A DNA stretch of 64,000 nucleotides from positions 1 through 64,000 of the forward strand of contig CANQUS010000005.1 of assembly GCA_947627055.1 (NCBI GenBank), read 5' to 3'. The DNA is from an uncultured Clostridia bacterium. Lineage in GTDB: Bacteria > Bacillota > Clostridia > Oscillospirales > Acutalibacteraceae. Below, one piece after another: positions 18,413-27,027 of this stretch. Below the pieces are notes generated by a model. That model saw only the letters and a program-made list of their open reading frames with translations, ran no database searches and was not told the origin of the DNA. The translations under genes and the position numbers were made by a program. Positions within the stretch are counted from its first letter, which is position 1. Each line of letters opens with the position of its first letter.

Positions 18413-19825
18413 TTATTTTGCCCTATAAAATTCAAGAATACCACGGTACGTCATATACACATCAAGCTTTGAAACCACCTCAAACGGAGCGTGCATTGAA
18501 AGAACGGGAACACCCAGATCGACAACATCAACATTTAAATTAGCCACATACTTGGCAATCGTACCGCCGCCGCCGCCATCGACCTTGCCCAGCTCTCCCG
18601 ACTGCCAGATAACACCCGCCTCATCAAATATTGAGCGAATATGCGCCATATATTCGGCAGTTGCCTCGCTTGTACCGCTTTTGCCGCCGCTTCCCGTATA
18701 CTTTGTTATTACAGTGCCATTGTTTATGAAGCATGAGTTATTGGCTTCATATGCAGAAGCATATGTCGGGTCATATGCCGCATTGACATCTGCTGAAAGG
18801 CAGGTGCTCTGAGCGAGAACATGACGAAGCTCTACTCCGTCAGTCTCTGCCAGATCCGCAATAAAATCATACATATACAGTGACTTCATACCTGTATTGC
18901 CGTCGCTGCCTATTTCCTCTTTATCAGTAAGGACGGTGATAACAGTCTGCTCAGGTGTTTTAACATCAATAGCCGCCATTAACGCAGGATATGCGCATAC
19001 CCTGTCGTCGTGACCGTAGCTGCCTATCATACTTTTGTCAAATCCAATATCGACAGCCTTGAATGCGGGAACCATCTCAAGGTCGGCAGAAAGAAAATCT
19101 GACTCCGTTATACCGTACTTCTCGTTGAGTATCGCAAGGACATTGAGCTTGACCTGTTCGCTCTCCGAGTCATTATTAAATGGTCTGCTGCCAACAAGGA
19201 TATTGAGATCCTCGCCTGTAAAGCCCTTGACCATCGTCTTAGACATCTGTTCCGCGGCGAGATGCGGAAGCAAATCAGTAACACAAAAGCACGGTTCGCC
19301 GGGTTTTTCTCCGATATTTACAGTAACGGTGCTTCCGTCCTTGAGGGCGACAACTCCATGAAGTGCGAGAGGGATAGCCGTCCACTGATACTTCTTTATT
19401 CCGCCGTAATAATGCGTTTTAAAAAGCGCCATGTCGTTAGCCTCATAAAGCGGGTTCGGCTTCAGGTCTAACCGAGGAGAATCAATATGCGCTATACCGA
19501 GCCTGACTCCCCTTTTAACTCCTTTTTTGCCGATAACGGCGAGCATAACAGCTTTATTTCTGTTGTTTACAAATACCTTATCTCCCGCCTTATATCTTTC
19601 ACCACAGGAATATTCTGTAAAGCCGTTCTTTTTTGCGATTTTTATCGCATAAGCGACAGCTTCTCTTTCTGTTTTTGCTCTGTCGAGGAACTCCTTATAA
19701 TCCTCGCAGAACTCATCAGCTTTCGCTATCTCCTGCGCGTCCGCTCTCTTGACTCCGCTTTCCTTCTTAATAAGAAGTTTTTCCTTTAACTCCTTAGCTT
19801 CGTTTTTTTCATCCTTTTTTGACAT
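18413..19825 (-). CDS. M18 family aminopeptidase
   Basis: The 470-residue enzyme belongs to the M18 zinc aminopeptidases, which remove N-terminal residues from peptides in the cytoplasm. Metal and catalytic motifs are GIAHIDSPRLDLKPNP, DKEEIGSDGNTGM, GHDDRVCAYPAL and the late MHAPFEVVSK segment. The N-terminal 30 residues are highly charged (KKDEKNEAKELKEKLLIKK), as in clostridial members. An AAGGGATG site precedes the ATG at 19825. The terminator at 18304-18348 closes the gene, and the lytic transglycosylase gene lies 14 bases upstream on the same strand. Confidence 0.92.
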   Translation of the reverse strand: MSKKDEKNEAKELKEKLLIKKESGVKRADAQEIAKADEFCEDYKEFLDRAKTEREAVAYAIKIAKKNGFTEYSCGERYKAGDKVFVNNRNKAVMLAVIGKKGVKRGVRLGIAHIDSPRLDLKPNPLYEANDMALFKTHYYGGIKKYQWTAIPLALHGVVALKDGSTVTVNIGEKPGEPCFCVTDLLPHLAAEQMSKTMVKGFTGEDLNILVGSRPFNNDSESEQVKLNVLAILNEKYGITESDFLSADLEMVPAFKAVDIGFDKSMIGSYGHDDRVCAYPALMAAIDVKTPEQTVITVLTDKEEIGSDGNTGMKSLYMYDFIADLAETDGVELRHVLAQSTCLSADVNAAYDPTYASAYEANNSCFINNGTVITKYTGSGGKSGTSEATAEYMAHIRSIFDEAGVIWQSGELGKVDGGGGGTIAKYVANLNVDVVDLGVPVLSMHAPFEVVSKLDVYMTYRGILEFYRAK

Positions 19826-19839
19826 TATATATCATCCCT

Positions 19840-20424
19840 TCAATTATTAAAGTATATCTCCTTATACTTATCTCTGTTAGCTTTAACACGTTCGAGATAT
19901 TCATTCGTTTCCTTGAACGGTGTTGTATCAAGGGTTTTGCCATCCTTGGAATACTCGCTCTGTGTCAGCCATTCGTCAACGTTTCCAAGCCCCGCGTTAT
20001 AAGCGCATATCGCGGTATCAAGGTCGTTGTCATATTTTTTAAGAAGCACCGAAAGGCACAGAGTGCCGTACTTAATATTTATATCAGGGTCAAAAAGCAG
20101 GTCTGCGTTGCTTATGTCATAGTCATCATCAGCATAGTATGTGTTCAGCCATTCAAACGTCGGCTGAGTTATCTGCATAAGTCCTCGCGCATCTGCGGCG
20201 GAAACAGCTTTCTCATTGAAACCGCTTTCGGTTTTAATAACTCCATATATCAATTCCATAGGAATATCATACTCTGCGGAAGCGGCAGAAACCTCATCCT
20301 CATATTCAATGGGGTAGGACGAATTTATGTATGTATCATATGCAGTCTTTATGCCTATTATAACCGCAGCAAAAACTATTGCCAAAAGAATTATTATAAG
20401 AATTACCTTAAAAGCCTTCTTCAC
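19840..20424 (-). CDS. Membrane-anchored lytic transglycosylase
   Basis: The SLT-fold protein cleaves peptidoglycan glycan strands. The likely start is GTG at 20424, supported by AGAAAGG, giving 194 residues. An N-terminal membrane anchor (VILIIILLAIVFAAVII) is followed by the SLT domain: YDIPMELIYGVIKTESGF with the catalytic Glu, ARGLMQI, INIKYGTLCLSVLL and AICAYNAGLGNVDEW. It overlaps the 3' end of coaE by 17 bases, so the two are translationally linked. A coaE-transglycosylase pair is common in this group of Clostridia. Confidence 0.9.
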   Translation of the reverse strand: MKKAFKVILIIILLAIVFAAVIIGIKTAYDTYINSSYPIEYEDEVSAASAEYDIPMELIYGVIKTESGFNEKAVSAADARGLMQITQPTFEWLNTYYADDDYDISNADLLFDPDINIKYGTLCLSVLLKKYDNDLDTAICAYNAGLGNVDEWLTQSEYSKDGKTLDTTPFKETNEYLERVKANRDKYKEIYFNN

Positions 20425-21058
20425 AGGATCTACCTTTCTTCTCCTTAACAGAATAATCCGAGAGCTTGAGCAAATCAATCAGACTCTCTGTCTGAATTTC
20501 AAGGCGGCTTATCTCACCGCCGCCATCGAGAACATAGTCGGATCTTTCAATAAAAAATTCCTCGCTCAGTTGAGCCTTTATTCGCCGCATTGCCTGATTA
20601 CGCGTTATATTATCCCGCAGGATTATTCGGGAAAGCCTGCACTCCTCCGGTGCGATAACCGATACTATGACGTCACACAGCTTATCACCGCCGCTCTCAA
20701 AAAGCTGCGGCGCATCAAATACAATCATATTATAGTCCGCGTTAAACGCTTCGTCAATCCTGCGCTCAGCAAGCTCAAGAATAAAAGGATGTGTGATCTT
20801 ATTGAGCAGTTCGGTATTATCCCTTGAGGAAAATGCTTTAACGGCAAGGCATTTGCGATTCAGTGAACCATCTATGTTGATTATCTCGCTCCCGAAAGCA
20901 TCCACAAGCATTTTAAGACAAGCTGTACCTGTACAGACAACCTCACGTGCTATCTGATCCGCATCTATGACTGCACAGCCGCAACGTCTCATAGTATCAG
21001 CGGCTGTACTTTTTCCCGCTCCCGTCTGTCCGGTCAGGCCTATCACTATTTTTTTCAA
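20408..21058 (-). CDS. coaE: Dephospho-CoA kinase
   Basis: CoaE phosphorylates dephospho-CoA in the last step of coenzyme A synthesis. The P-loop GQTGAGKST (residues about 10-18), CAVIDADQIARE, the LNKITHP segment and VFDAPQLFESG are present. The length of 216 residues is normal. The start is TTG at 21058 with GGAGGAG upstream. It is followed directly by the lytic transglycosylase gene. Confidence 0.93.
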   Translation of the reverse strand: MKKIVIGLTGQTGAGKSTAADTMRRCGCAVIDADQIAREVVCTGTACLKMLVDAFGSEIINIDGSLNRKCLAVKAFSSRDNTELLNKITHPFILELAERRIDEAFNADYNMIVFDAPQLFESGGDKLCDVIVSVIAPEECRLSRIILRDNITRNQAMRRIKAQLSEEFFIERSDYVLDGGGEISRLEIQTESLIDLLKLSDYSVKEKKGRSCEEGF

Positions 21059-21101
21059 ATTAAAACTCCTCCGATGCCTCCGTCACTACTATTTATAATT
21101 C

Positions 21102-21920
21102 TCAGAATTTATGAATATTACTTTCGGAATTATCCGGCTGTGAGCCTTGGTCATACTGTCCGCCATAATTGTTTCCCTGTCCATAGCCGGTATACTGCTC
21201 ACCGGGAGTGTTTTGACCGTAGCCCGTGTACTGCTCGCCAACATTATAGCTGTTATTGTTTTCCTGATTATAGCCATATCCCATATCGTTTTGGTCATAG
21301 CCGGTATAGTATTCTGAACCGCTCGTCGGTTCGGCAACAATGTAGTTTTTCCTTCTCTGTATATCCTTAATGAATGATATGAGAAATACTACAAATGCCA
21401 GCAGCGCTATAACAGCTATTACGAGATATATCCATGGAAGCATACTGTTATCGTTTTCTATCTTATAGGGCATAACATATTCTTCGGCATCAGCTCTCAA
21501 CAAACCGTTCTCGACCAGCGAGTCGAAGAATACCCGTCTTTCCTCAGTCGAAAGATGAGAGATCCTTCCCCTTATTTCAATAGAGATCGGAGCAGGATTG
21601 TAGCTTTCGCTATATGTATCCAGCAAGTTTTTCTGCTCCTTATCTCCTGTACAGAATATTATATACTTACCGTTTTCCATAGGTATGAGATAATAGTAAT
21701 CCTGACTTCTTTCCTCGTACATAAACGCGCCAAGAGTATCGGTAATAGTCGCGTCAACCAATTTTCGACTCTCTATGTCCTCTACCGAAGCTTTGCTCAG
21801 ATTCAACGGTTCACTGTTGTGCAATATTATTTCACTAGACGACATCGAAAAAAACAGAATCGATCCCAACAGAAAAACGACCATCAATGCTATCTTTCTA
21901 ACGTTAGATAAACTGCTCAT
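21102..21920 (-). CDS. Unknown two-segment membrane protein with a YTGYGQ repeat tail
   Basis: The 272-residue protein has two membrane segments (IALMVVFLLGSILFF and IYLVIAVIALLAFVVFLI) around an extracytoplasmic domain of about 140 residues. That domain contains YYLIPMENGKYIIFCTG and a turn-rich READ-type beta pattern. The cytoplasmic tail of about 65 residues is low complexity, with repeated YTGYGQ/YTGYDQ units rich in Gly, Asn, Gln and Tyr. A similar architecture, also with a YSGYDKD tail, occurs in 23286-24269. I do not recognise a named family. GAGGAG precedes the ATG. The protein may assemble through its tail, but this is inference. Confidence 0.7.
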   Translation of the reverse strand: MSSLSNVRKIALMVVFLLGSILFFSMSSSEIILHNSEPLNLSKASVEDIESRKLVDATITDTLGAFMYEERSQDYYYLIPMENGKYIIFCTGDKEQKNLLDTYSESYNPAPISIEIRGRISHLSTEERRVFFDSLVENGLLRADAEEYVMPYKIENDNSMLPWIYLVIAVIALLAFVVFLISFIKDIQRRKNYIVAEPTSGSEYYTGYDQNDMGYGYNQENNNSYNVGEQYTGYGQNTPGEQYTGYGQGNNYGGQYDQGSQPDNSESNIHKF

Positions 21921-22064
21921 AAATAATTTCTCCTCATATAAATTTTCTTACAACACCCTCAACAGCATTGCTTCTTACATTATTCAGCCAACACAATACT
22001 TATAAGTAAATACCGATAAAACGCGGCTTTCATGCATCGTCGTCAAACGATATTTATGTGTTTC

Positions 22065-23072
22065 CTAAAGCTCTATTATCCTGAACGCTGCAGCTCTCAG
22101 TATCCTGTTATAAACGGCCAGTTCTATCCCCTCCGCGCTCGGACAGTGGGCATAAATCCTCTTGAATCCTCTCCTGTCTGCCTCACGCAGGGAAGTAAAC
22201 AACCTATGGGCATGAGACGCGTAATCTGTCATGCCGCCCAAGGTTATACCGTTTTCCGCGAAAAAGCTTTTTTCCTCGTCATAACACAGTACTGCTGTTC
22301 TTTCGCCATCATGAGAACGAACATAGCTTAAAAATTCCTTCTGCGTGCCTTTCAGCAGAATGACCTCCGCTTTCGGGGAATAGTGCTTGTACTTCATACC
22401 GGGACTTGCCGCATTCATTCCGTCCTCAAGAGGCTTTAATACCGCAGGATGTGTTTTGACCTCTCCTATTTTTTCCCTGAGCTGTTCAAGCGTTATTCCT
22501 CCGGGTCTTAAAAGCGTCGGTGTTTCCTCCGCAAGAGTTATAACAGTTGACTCGACACCGACGTCACATTCCCCGCCATTTATTATCGCATCTATTCTGC
22601 CGTTCATATCATCATAAACATGGTTTGCCGTAGTTGGGCTGGGACTGCCGGATAGATTCGCACTCGGAGCCGCAAGCGGTGAGGAAGCGCTTATCAGCGC
22701 GCGGGCTATGGGATGTGACGGAAAGCGTATCGCGACTGTTGAAAGTCCCGCGCTGACCTCGTCAGGAATCAACTCAGACTTCGGCAGTACCATAGTGAGC
22801 GGTCCGGGCCAAAAGTTCTCCGCGAGCGTTCTTGCCTTTTGAGGGAAATCCGATACAAGCCTCTCTGCTTGAGCAACATCGGAAATATGTACTATCAGAG
22901 GATTATCCATAGGTCTGCCCTTAGCCTTAAAGATCTTAGCCACAGCCTCGCCGTTGAGAGCGTCCGCCGCAAGTCCGTAAACCGTCTCGGTCGGTATTGC
23001 GACAAGACCTCCGTTTTTTATTATCTCCGCAGCTTTATCAATATCACTTTCCGTTAAAAGAAGTGTTTTCAA
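22065..23072 (-). CDS. Threonylcarbamoyl-AMP synthase, Sua5/YwlC type
   Basis: The enzyme makes threonylcarbamoyl-AMP from threonine, bicarbonate and ATP for the t6A37 modification of tRNAs that read ANN codons. The YrdC domain starts near residue 10 with GGLVAIPTETVYGLAADA. It continues through KIFKAKGRPMDNPLIVH, VAIRFPSHP and APSANLSGSPSPT. The C-terminal 120 residues form the Sua5 domain (SPGMKYKHYSPKAEVILL), which marks the long two-domain form of 335 residues. The start is TTG at 23072 with GAGGTG upstream. The other t6A genes are not in the window. Confidence 0.94.
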   Translation of the reverse strand: MKTLLLTESDIDKAAEIIKNGGLVAIPTETVYGLAADALNGEAVAKIFKAKGRPMDNPLIVHISDVAQAERLVSDFPQKARTLAENFWPGPLTMVLPKSELIPDEVSAGLSTVAIRFPSHPIARALISASSPLAAPSANLSGSPSPTTANHVYDDMNGRIDAIINGGECDVGVESTVITLAEETPTLLRPGGITLEQLREKIGEVKTHPAVLKPLEDGMNAASPGMKYKHYSPKAEVILLKGTQKEFLSYVRSHDGERTAVLCYDEEKSFFAENGITLGGMTDYASHAHRLFTSLREADRRGFKRIYAHCPSAEGIELAVYNRILRAAAFRIIEL

Positions 23073-23285
23073 GGCTTCACCTCATTTCATAATTAAGTTT
23101 ATCATTATTTTCAAAAATAATCAATGATACATATCAAAATTCAAGTAAAAAATGATTAAATGCGACATTCGGCTTGCACCATCAGGCAGCTATTTGTTCA
23201 GATGTACGCTGAACATTTTCATATTTTACGATTTTTCTAAAAAGAATATCAAAGTTTTATCACTGCAGCGTACATATATTTTCGC

Positions 23286-24269
23286 TCAAAAACCGTTTAT
23301 ATCCTTCTTTTCGACAGGCTCATGTGCAAAATCAAGAGAGTCATACTCATACCCTTCATAAATATCAATATTTTTTTCGAGCGTAGGCGGCTTGTATTCT
23401 TCACCGTATATCGTCTCTTTTTTCTTTTCCAGTGTAAAGTCTATCGCATCCTTGTCATAGCCGGAATAATACTCAATTTCCTCTGTATGCCTTGAATTTA
23501 TTCTTTCGGGAGCAAATTCGCTTTTTCTGAGATTATATCCCTGTGAAAGCGCGTCGCGATCCTTATCATAATCAGAATAAAACGTAAGCTCGACATCCCT
23601 CGGATTGTATTCGATCTCAGGCTTAAGCGGTTTTATCCTTCCGGTTTTCACACCGATAGAATATATGACATCCGTAACTATTTTTTTAAGGCATTTAAAA
23701 ACCACAAAAAACAAAAAAAGTACACCTGCTATTGTCGCAATTATAACCTTATTTTTATCAACATAGGTATCATAAAGAGAGGTATCAATAACGTATTTTA
23801 TAGTAACATCATCAAAGGAACTGCGGATATTGTTATTCTTAAGGGTATTATCCGCCAGCATTCCCATAGACAGTGCGATGCTGACCTGCTTTGTCATCGG
23901 CTTGACATATCCTTTGAAATAAAAGTCCTTTGTTGTACCGTTCAAAACGCCCTGCATAGCCCTGTCACATTTGCTTGATAAAGGAGTTCTGAAAAACAGT
24001 ATTTTACCGCTGTCGGACTTCACAAGATAGTAATTCAAATCCCCAACGCCTGTCGCACTGATTATATTGTCAATTTTCCCCCATACCTGTTCTCCGTTCT
24101 TTATGCTGTCATAGTTAGCGGGAGTTATTTCAGGGCCGACATTTTCATTATCAAAAAGCATCATTTTCCCCGCAAAAATCAGCAGGTATATTGCATATAT
24201 AAATGCTATTAGAGCAATAATTATCTTCGCAATTTCCCAGCCGGTTCCCTTAACTTCACTTTTAAACAT
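23286..24269 (-). CDS. Unknown two-segment membrane protein with YxGYD-type tail repeats
   Basis: The product has 327 residues. A first membrane segment near residues 12-34 (IIIALIAFIYAIYLLIFAG) and a second near 175-193 (VIIATIAGVLFLFFVVF) bracket an external domain with NYYLVKSDSGKILFFRTPL. The cytoplasmic tail of about 110 residues carries three spaced units, FYSDYDKDRDAL, YYSGYDKDAIDF and YEGYEYDSLDF. These match the YTGYDQ units of the protein at 21102-21920, so both belong to one unnamed family. An AGGAG site precedes the ATG. It lies 16 bases downstream of the prfA stop region and is probably expressed with prfA. Confidence 0.7.
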   Translation of the reverse strand: MFKSEVKGTGWEIAKIIIALIAFIYAIYLLIFAGKMMLFDNENVGPEITPANYDSIKNGEQVWGKIDNIISATGVGDLNYYLVKSDSGKILFFRTPLSSKCDRAMQGVLNGTTKDFYFKGYVKPMTKQVSIALSMGMLADNTLKNNNIRSSFDDVTIKYVIDTSLYDTYVDKNKVIIATIAGVLFLFFVVFKCLKKIVTDVIYSIGVKTGRIKPLKPEIEYNPRDVELTFYSDYDKDRDALSQGYNLRKSEFAPERINSRHTEEIEYYSGYDKDAIDFTLEKKKETIYGEEYKPPTLEKNIDIYEGYEYDSLDFAHEPVEKKDINGF

Positions 24270-24285
24270 TTTAAATTACTCCTGC

Positions 24286-25356
24286 CTATTCGGCATTTTT
24301 GAGCTGATCTGCTCTGTCAGCCGTTATAAGTGCGTCGATTATTTCGTCAATATTTCCGTTTAGAATATCATCTATTTTATAAAGTGTCAAGCCTATTCTG
24401 TGGTCTGTCACTCTGCCCTGCGGATAGTTATATGTGCGGATCCTTTCGCTTCTGTCTCCTGTTCCGACCTGCGAGCGGCGTTCTTCAGCGACTTCATTGT
24501 GCTGCTTTTCCTGCTCGATTTTTAACAGTCTTGATTTAAGTACCTTGAGAGCCTTATCCTTATTTTTATACTGACTTCTTTCGTCCTGACACTCAACGAC
24601 CATTCCCGTCGGAATATGCGTTATCCTTATAGCGGAGGACGTCTTGTTGATATGCTGACCTCCTGCTCCGCTTGAACGGAAAGTATCTATCTGCAAATCA
24701 TTGGGGTTTATATCGACCTCTACATCATCGGCCTCTGGAAGTACGGCAACTGTTACGGTAGAGGTATGGACCCGCCCCTGCGTTTCGGTTTCTGGTACAC
24801 GCTGGACCCTATGAACTCCGCTCTCGTATTTAAGCCGAGAATAAGCTCCTTCGCCTGTTATCATAAAGCTTATCTCCTTATAACCTCCAAGCTCTGTTTC
24901 ATTCATATTGATAATTTCCGTTTTATAGCCTCGTCTTACGGAGTACATACTGTACATACGGTATAGGACTCCCGCAAAAAGCGCCGCTTCCTCGCCTCCG
25001 GCACCGCCGCGGATCTCAACAATAACATTCCTGTCATCATTGGGATCCTTTGGCAAAAGCAGTATTTTAAGCTCCTCCGAAAGCGACTCAAGCCTTGCCC
25101 TCGCGTCGTCAAGCTCCTCCTCGACCATAGTTCGGAAATCCTTTTCAAGCCCGCCGCCCGCAAGCAGTTCTGATGCCTCTGCTTCGTCCTCATGAGCCTT
25201 TTTGTACTCACGGTATTTCAGAACTATCGGTTCAAGCGAACTGTATTCCTTCATGAGGTTAGTATAAAGCTCACTGTCATTGATGACCGACGGTTCGCAG
25301 ATTTTCCGTGAAAGCTCCATGTATCTTAAATCGAGCGCATTGATTTTCTCAAACAT
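24286..25356 (-). CDS. prfA: Peptide chain release factor 1
   Basis: RF1 ends translation at UAA and UAG codons. The start at 25356 ([15 protein letters not shown]) is set by GGGAGGG, giving 356 residues. The GGQ hydrolysis motif is at residues 232-234 in [24 protein letters not shown]. The [13 protein letters not shown] segment and the C-terminal [17 protein letters not shown] are typical. The codon-recognition region lies before the GGQ domain. It forms a short operon with the upstream DUF951 gene, 22 bases apart. Confidence 0.95.
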   Translation of the reverse strand: MFEKINALDLRYMELSRKICEPSVINDSELYTNLMKEYSSLEPIVLKYREYKKAHEDEAEASELLAGGGLEKDFRTMVEEELDDARARLESLSEELKILLLPKDPNDDRNVIVEIRGGAGGEEAALFAGVLYRMYSMYSVRRGYKTEIINMNETELGGYKEISFMITGEGAYSRLKYESGVHRVQRVPETETQGRVHTSTVTVAVLPEADDVEVDINPNDLQIDTFRSSGAGGQHINKTSSAIRITHIPTGMVVECQDERSQYKNKDKALKVLKSRLLKIEQEKQHNEVAEERRSQVGTGDRSERIRTYNYPQGRVTDHRIGLTLYKIDDILNGNIDEIIDALITADRADQLKNAE

Positions 25357-25378
25357 AACTCTGCTTCCCTCCCTAAAT

Positions 25379-25576
25379 TCAACCCTGTTCAGATTCGCTC
25401 TCTCTGAACAACTTCTTGATATTTTTCTCAGCCTTAACACGGGGGAGCATAATTTCGTGACCGCATTGCTCGCACTTTATTTTAAAATCCATACCTACTC
25501 TAAGCACGAGAAAACGCTTATTTCCGCACGGATGCTGTTTCTTCATTTCAAGTATATCTCCTACTCGAACGTCCAT
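25379..25576 (-). CDS. DUF951 family small protein
   Basis: This is a 65-residue protein of the DUF951 family, found widely in Bacillota and often near genes for translation or DNA maintenance. [18 protein letters not shown] at the start and [14 protein letters not shown] with a CxxC pair are characteristic. A first Cys lies at HPCG, so a small metal site is possible. GGGAGG precedes the ATG. It is cotranscribed with prfA. The function is unknown; RNA or DNA binding is a guess from size and charge. Confidence 0.88.
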   Translation of the reverse strand: MDVRVGDILEMKKQHPCGNKRFLVLRVGMDFKIKCEQCGHEIMLPRVKAEKNIKKLFRESESEQG

Positions 25577-25606
25577 GACAAACCTCCCGAAAGTTTATGC
25601 GAGGAC

Positions 25607-25635
25607 TTGAATACCCGCATGAAATATGATATAAT
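25607..25635 (+). promoter_or_regulatory. Promoter for tRNA-Arg
   Basis: A -35 box TTGAAT (25607-25612) and a -10 box TATAAT (25630-25635) are separated by 17 bases and end 32 bases before the tRNA. Confidence 0.75.
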
Positions 25636-25667
25636 TTATTTATTATTCGATAAAAGTACAAATAGAT

Positions 25668-25744
25668 GTGCCCGTAGCTCAGTTGGATAGAGCGACAGAC
25701 TCCGACTCTGTAGGCCGCAGGTTCGACTCCTGTCGGGCGCACCA
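25668..25744 (+). tRNA. tRNA-Arg (anticodon CCG)
   Basis: The acceptor stem GTGCCCG/CGGGCGC has one G-T pair. The D arm is GCTC/GAGC and the anticodon stem ACAGA/TCTGT encloses the loop CTCCGAC, giving anticodon CCG. The T arm has the TTCGACT loop. The CCA end is encoded. It has its own promoter and terminator. Confidence 0.96.
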
Positions 25745-25765
25745 GCAGCTATTCACTGCTACCAT

Positions 25766-25798
25766 ATTCGCACTCGCGTTTTTCGGGTGCGAATTTTT
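25766..25798 (+). terminator. Terminator of tRNA-Arg
   Basis: ATTCGCAC (25766-25773) pairs with GTGCGAAT (25787-25794), followed by TTTT. Confidence 0.85.
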
Positions 25799-25807
25799 CT
25801 GCACTTT

Positions 25808-25945
25808 CGTTCAAGCGCAGCTTTAACGGTCCGCCAAATTTGCAAAACAATTTTGAGTGTTTAATTGAATATCTTACTCCCACTGAAATAACAGATCTTT
25901 CTCGCCGCCTCAGAGGCGGGTGTTACATCGTTCAGCAGTTATATA
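25808..25945 (+). repeat. Dispersed repeat element, copy A
   Basis: This noncoding stretch of about 130 bases resembles 54912-55043 by eye. Shared blocks include CAATTTTGA, a TGA(A)T.TATT.C.CC segment, and a hairpin CCGCC..GAGGCGGG followed by TACAT and GTTATA. It could be a small non-autonomous element or an end of an IS200/IS605-type element. No transposase is present beside it. Confidence 0.45.
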
Positions 25946-25974
25946 TTTCATATTTTCGTCTCAGTGTCGCACCG

Positions 25975-26988
25975 TCAGTATTCCTCGCTGATAGGAGTTA
26001 CTCTGCCCTTATCGCCTATATTTATATACTCAAGCGCTTCGCCGCAGCCTTTTACAACACAGAGCGACGGCTCGGCAGCAAGGCGGACATTTATATTGGT
26101 CGCTGCATGAATCAGCTCCGCTGTGCCGCGAAGCTGTGACGCCCCTCCTGTCAGAGCTATCCCGTCCGCGGCAATATCTCCCATGAGCTCCGGCGGCGTT
26201 TCCTCAAGTATATTCTGCACCTGCGTAATTATTTCTGCGGCTATATCCTCAAGGATCTCCGAAATCTCGTATGATGTTATGTCCGTCTGCATCGGCATAC
26301 CTGTAACAGCGTTTCTGCCCTTAAGCCTAAAGCTCCTATTCTCGCCTACCTTTCCTACACATCCGACCGCAATTTTCGCATTCTCGGCAGTAGATTTTCC
26401 GATAAGAAGATTATGACGTTTTTTGACATATTTTATTATCTCATCATCCATAGCGTTTCCGGCAGTCTTTATACAACGCGAAACAGATATTCCCCCGAGC
26501 GAGAGGACCGCTACGTCAGTCGTGCCGCCTCCTATATCCACGACAAGAGAACCGTGCGGGCTGTTTATATCAACCCCCGCACCCATAGCGGCGGCCACCG
26601 GTTCTTCAACAAGGCATACACGTCGGATTCCCGCACTGCTTATCGCATTGACGACGGCGCGCTTCTCTACTTCGGTTATCTCACCCGGAACGCAGGCGAC
26701 GACACGGGGCATTCCTATTCTGCTGTTTGAAACTTTTTTCAGGAAAATTTTTATCATGCTCTCAACCAGAGAAAAATCCGTTATCACTCCGCCTACGAGC
26801 GGATACATTGCACACAAGCGTTCGGATGTTCTTCCGAGCATTTTGTGCGCTTCCTCTCCGACAGCGATAATATCGTCGGTTATTTGGTCAAAGGTTATCA
26901 CAGACGGCTCGTCGAGGACCACACCTTTATTTTGCAGAAAAATTCGCGTCCTTGAGGTTCCCAAATCTATTGCAATATCAATGCCCAT
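25975..26988 (-). CDS. MreB/Mbl-type actin-like protein
   Basis: The protein belongs to the MreB family, which forms ATP-dependent filaments along the membrane and guides lateral wall synthesis. The phosphate-1 motif IDLGTSRTRIF, the phosphate-2 motif VVDIGGGTTDVAVLS and the adenosine segment ALTGGASQLRG are intact. EEPVAAAMGAG is also present. The 337-residue length is usual. AAGGAGAG precedes the ATG. MreC/MreD are not next to it, as is also the case for the mbl type. Instead recD2 lies upstream on the same strand, 39 bases away. Whether this is MreB or Mbl cannot be decided by eye. Confidence 0.92.
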   Translation of the reverse strand: MGIDIAIDLGTSRTRIFLQNKGVVLDEPSVITFDQITDDIIAVGEEAHKMLGRTSERLCAMYPLVGGVITDFSLVESMIKIFLKKVSNSRIGMPRVVACVPGEITEVEKRAVVNAISSAGIRRVCLVEEPVAAAMGAGVDINSPHGSLVVDIGGGTTDVAVLSLGGISVSRCIKTAGNAMDDEIIKYVKKRHNLLIGKSTAENAKIAVGCVGKVGENRSFRLKGRNAVTGMPMQTDITSYEISEILEDIAAEIITQVQNILEETPPELMGDIAADGIALTGGASQLRGTAELIHAATNINVRLAAEPSLCVVKGCGEALEYINIGDKGRVTPISEEY

Positions 26989-27027
26989 GAAAACTCTCCT
27001 TTCGTATTTCTCATAACAATAGGTTAT

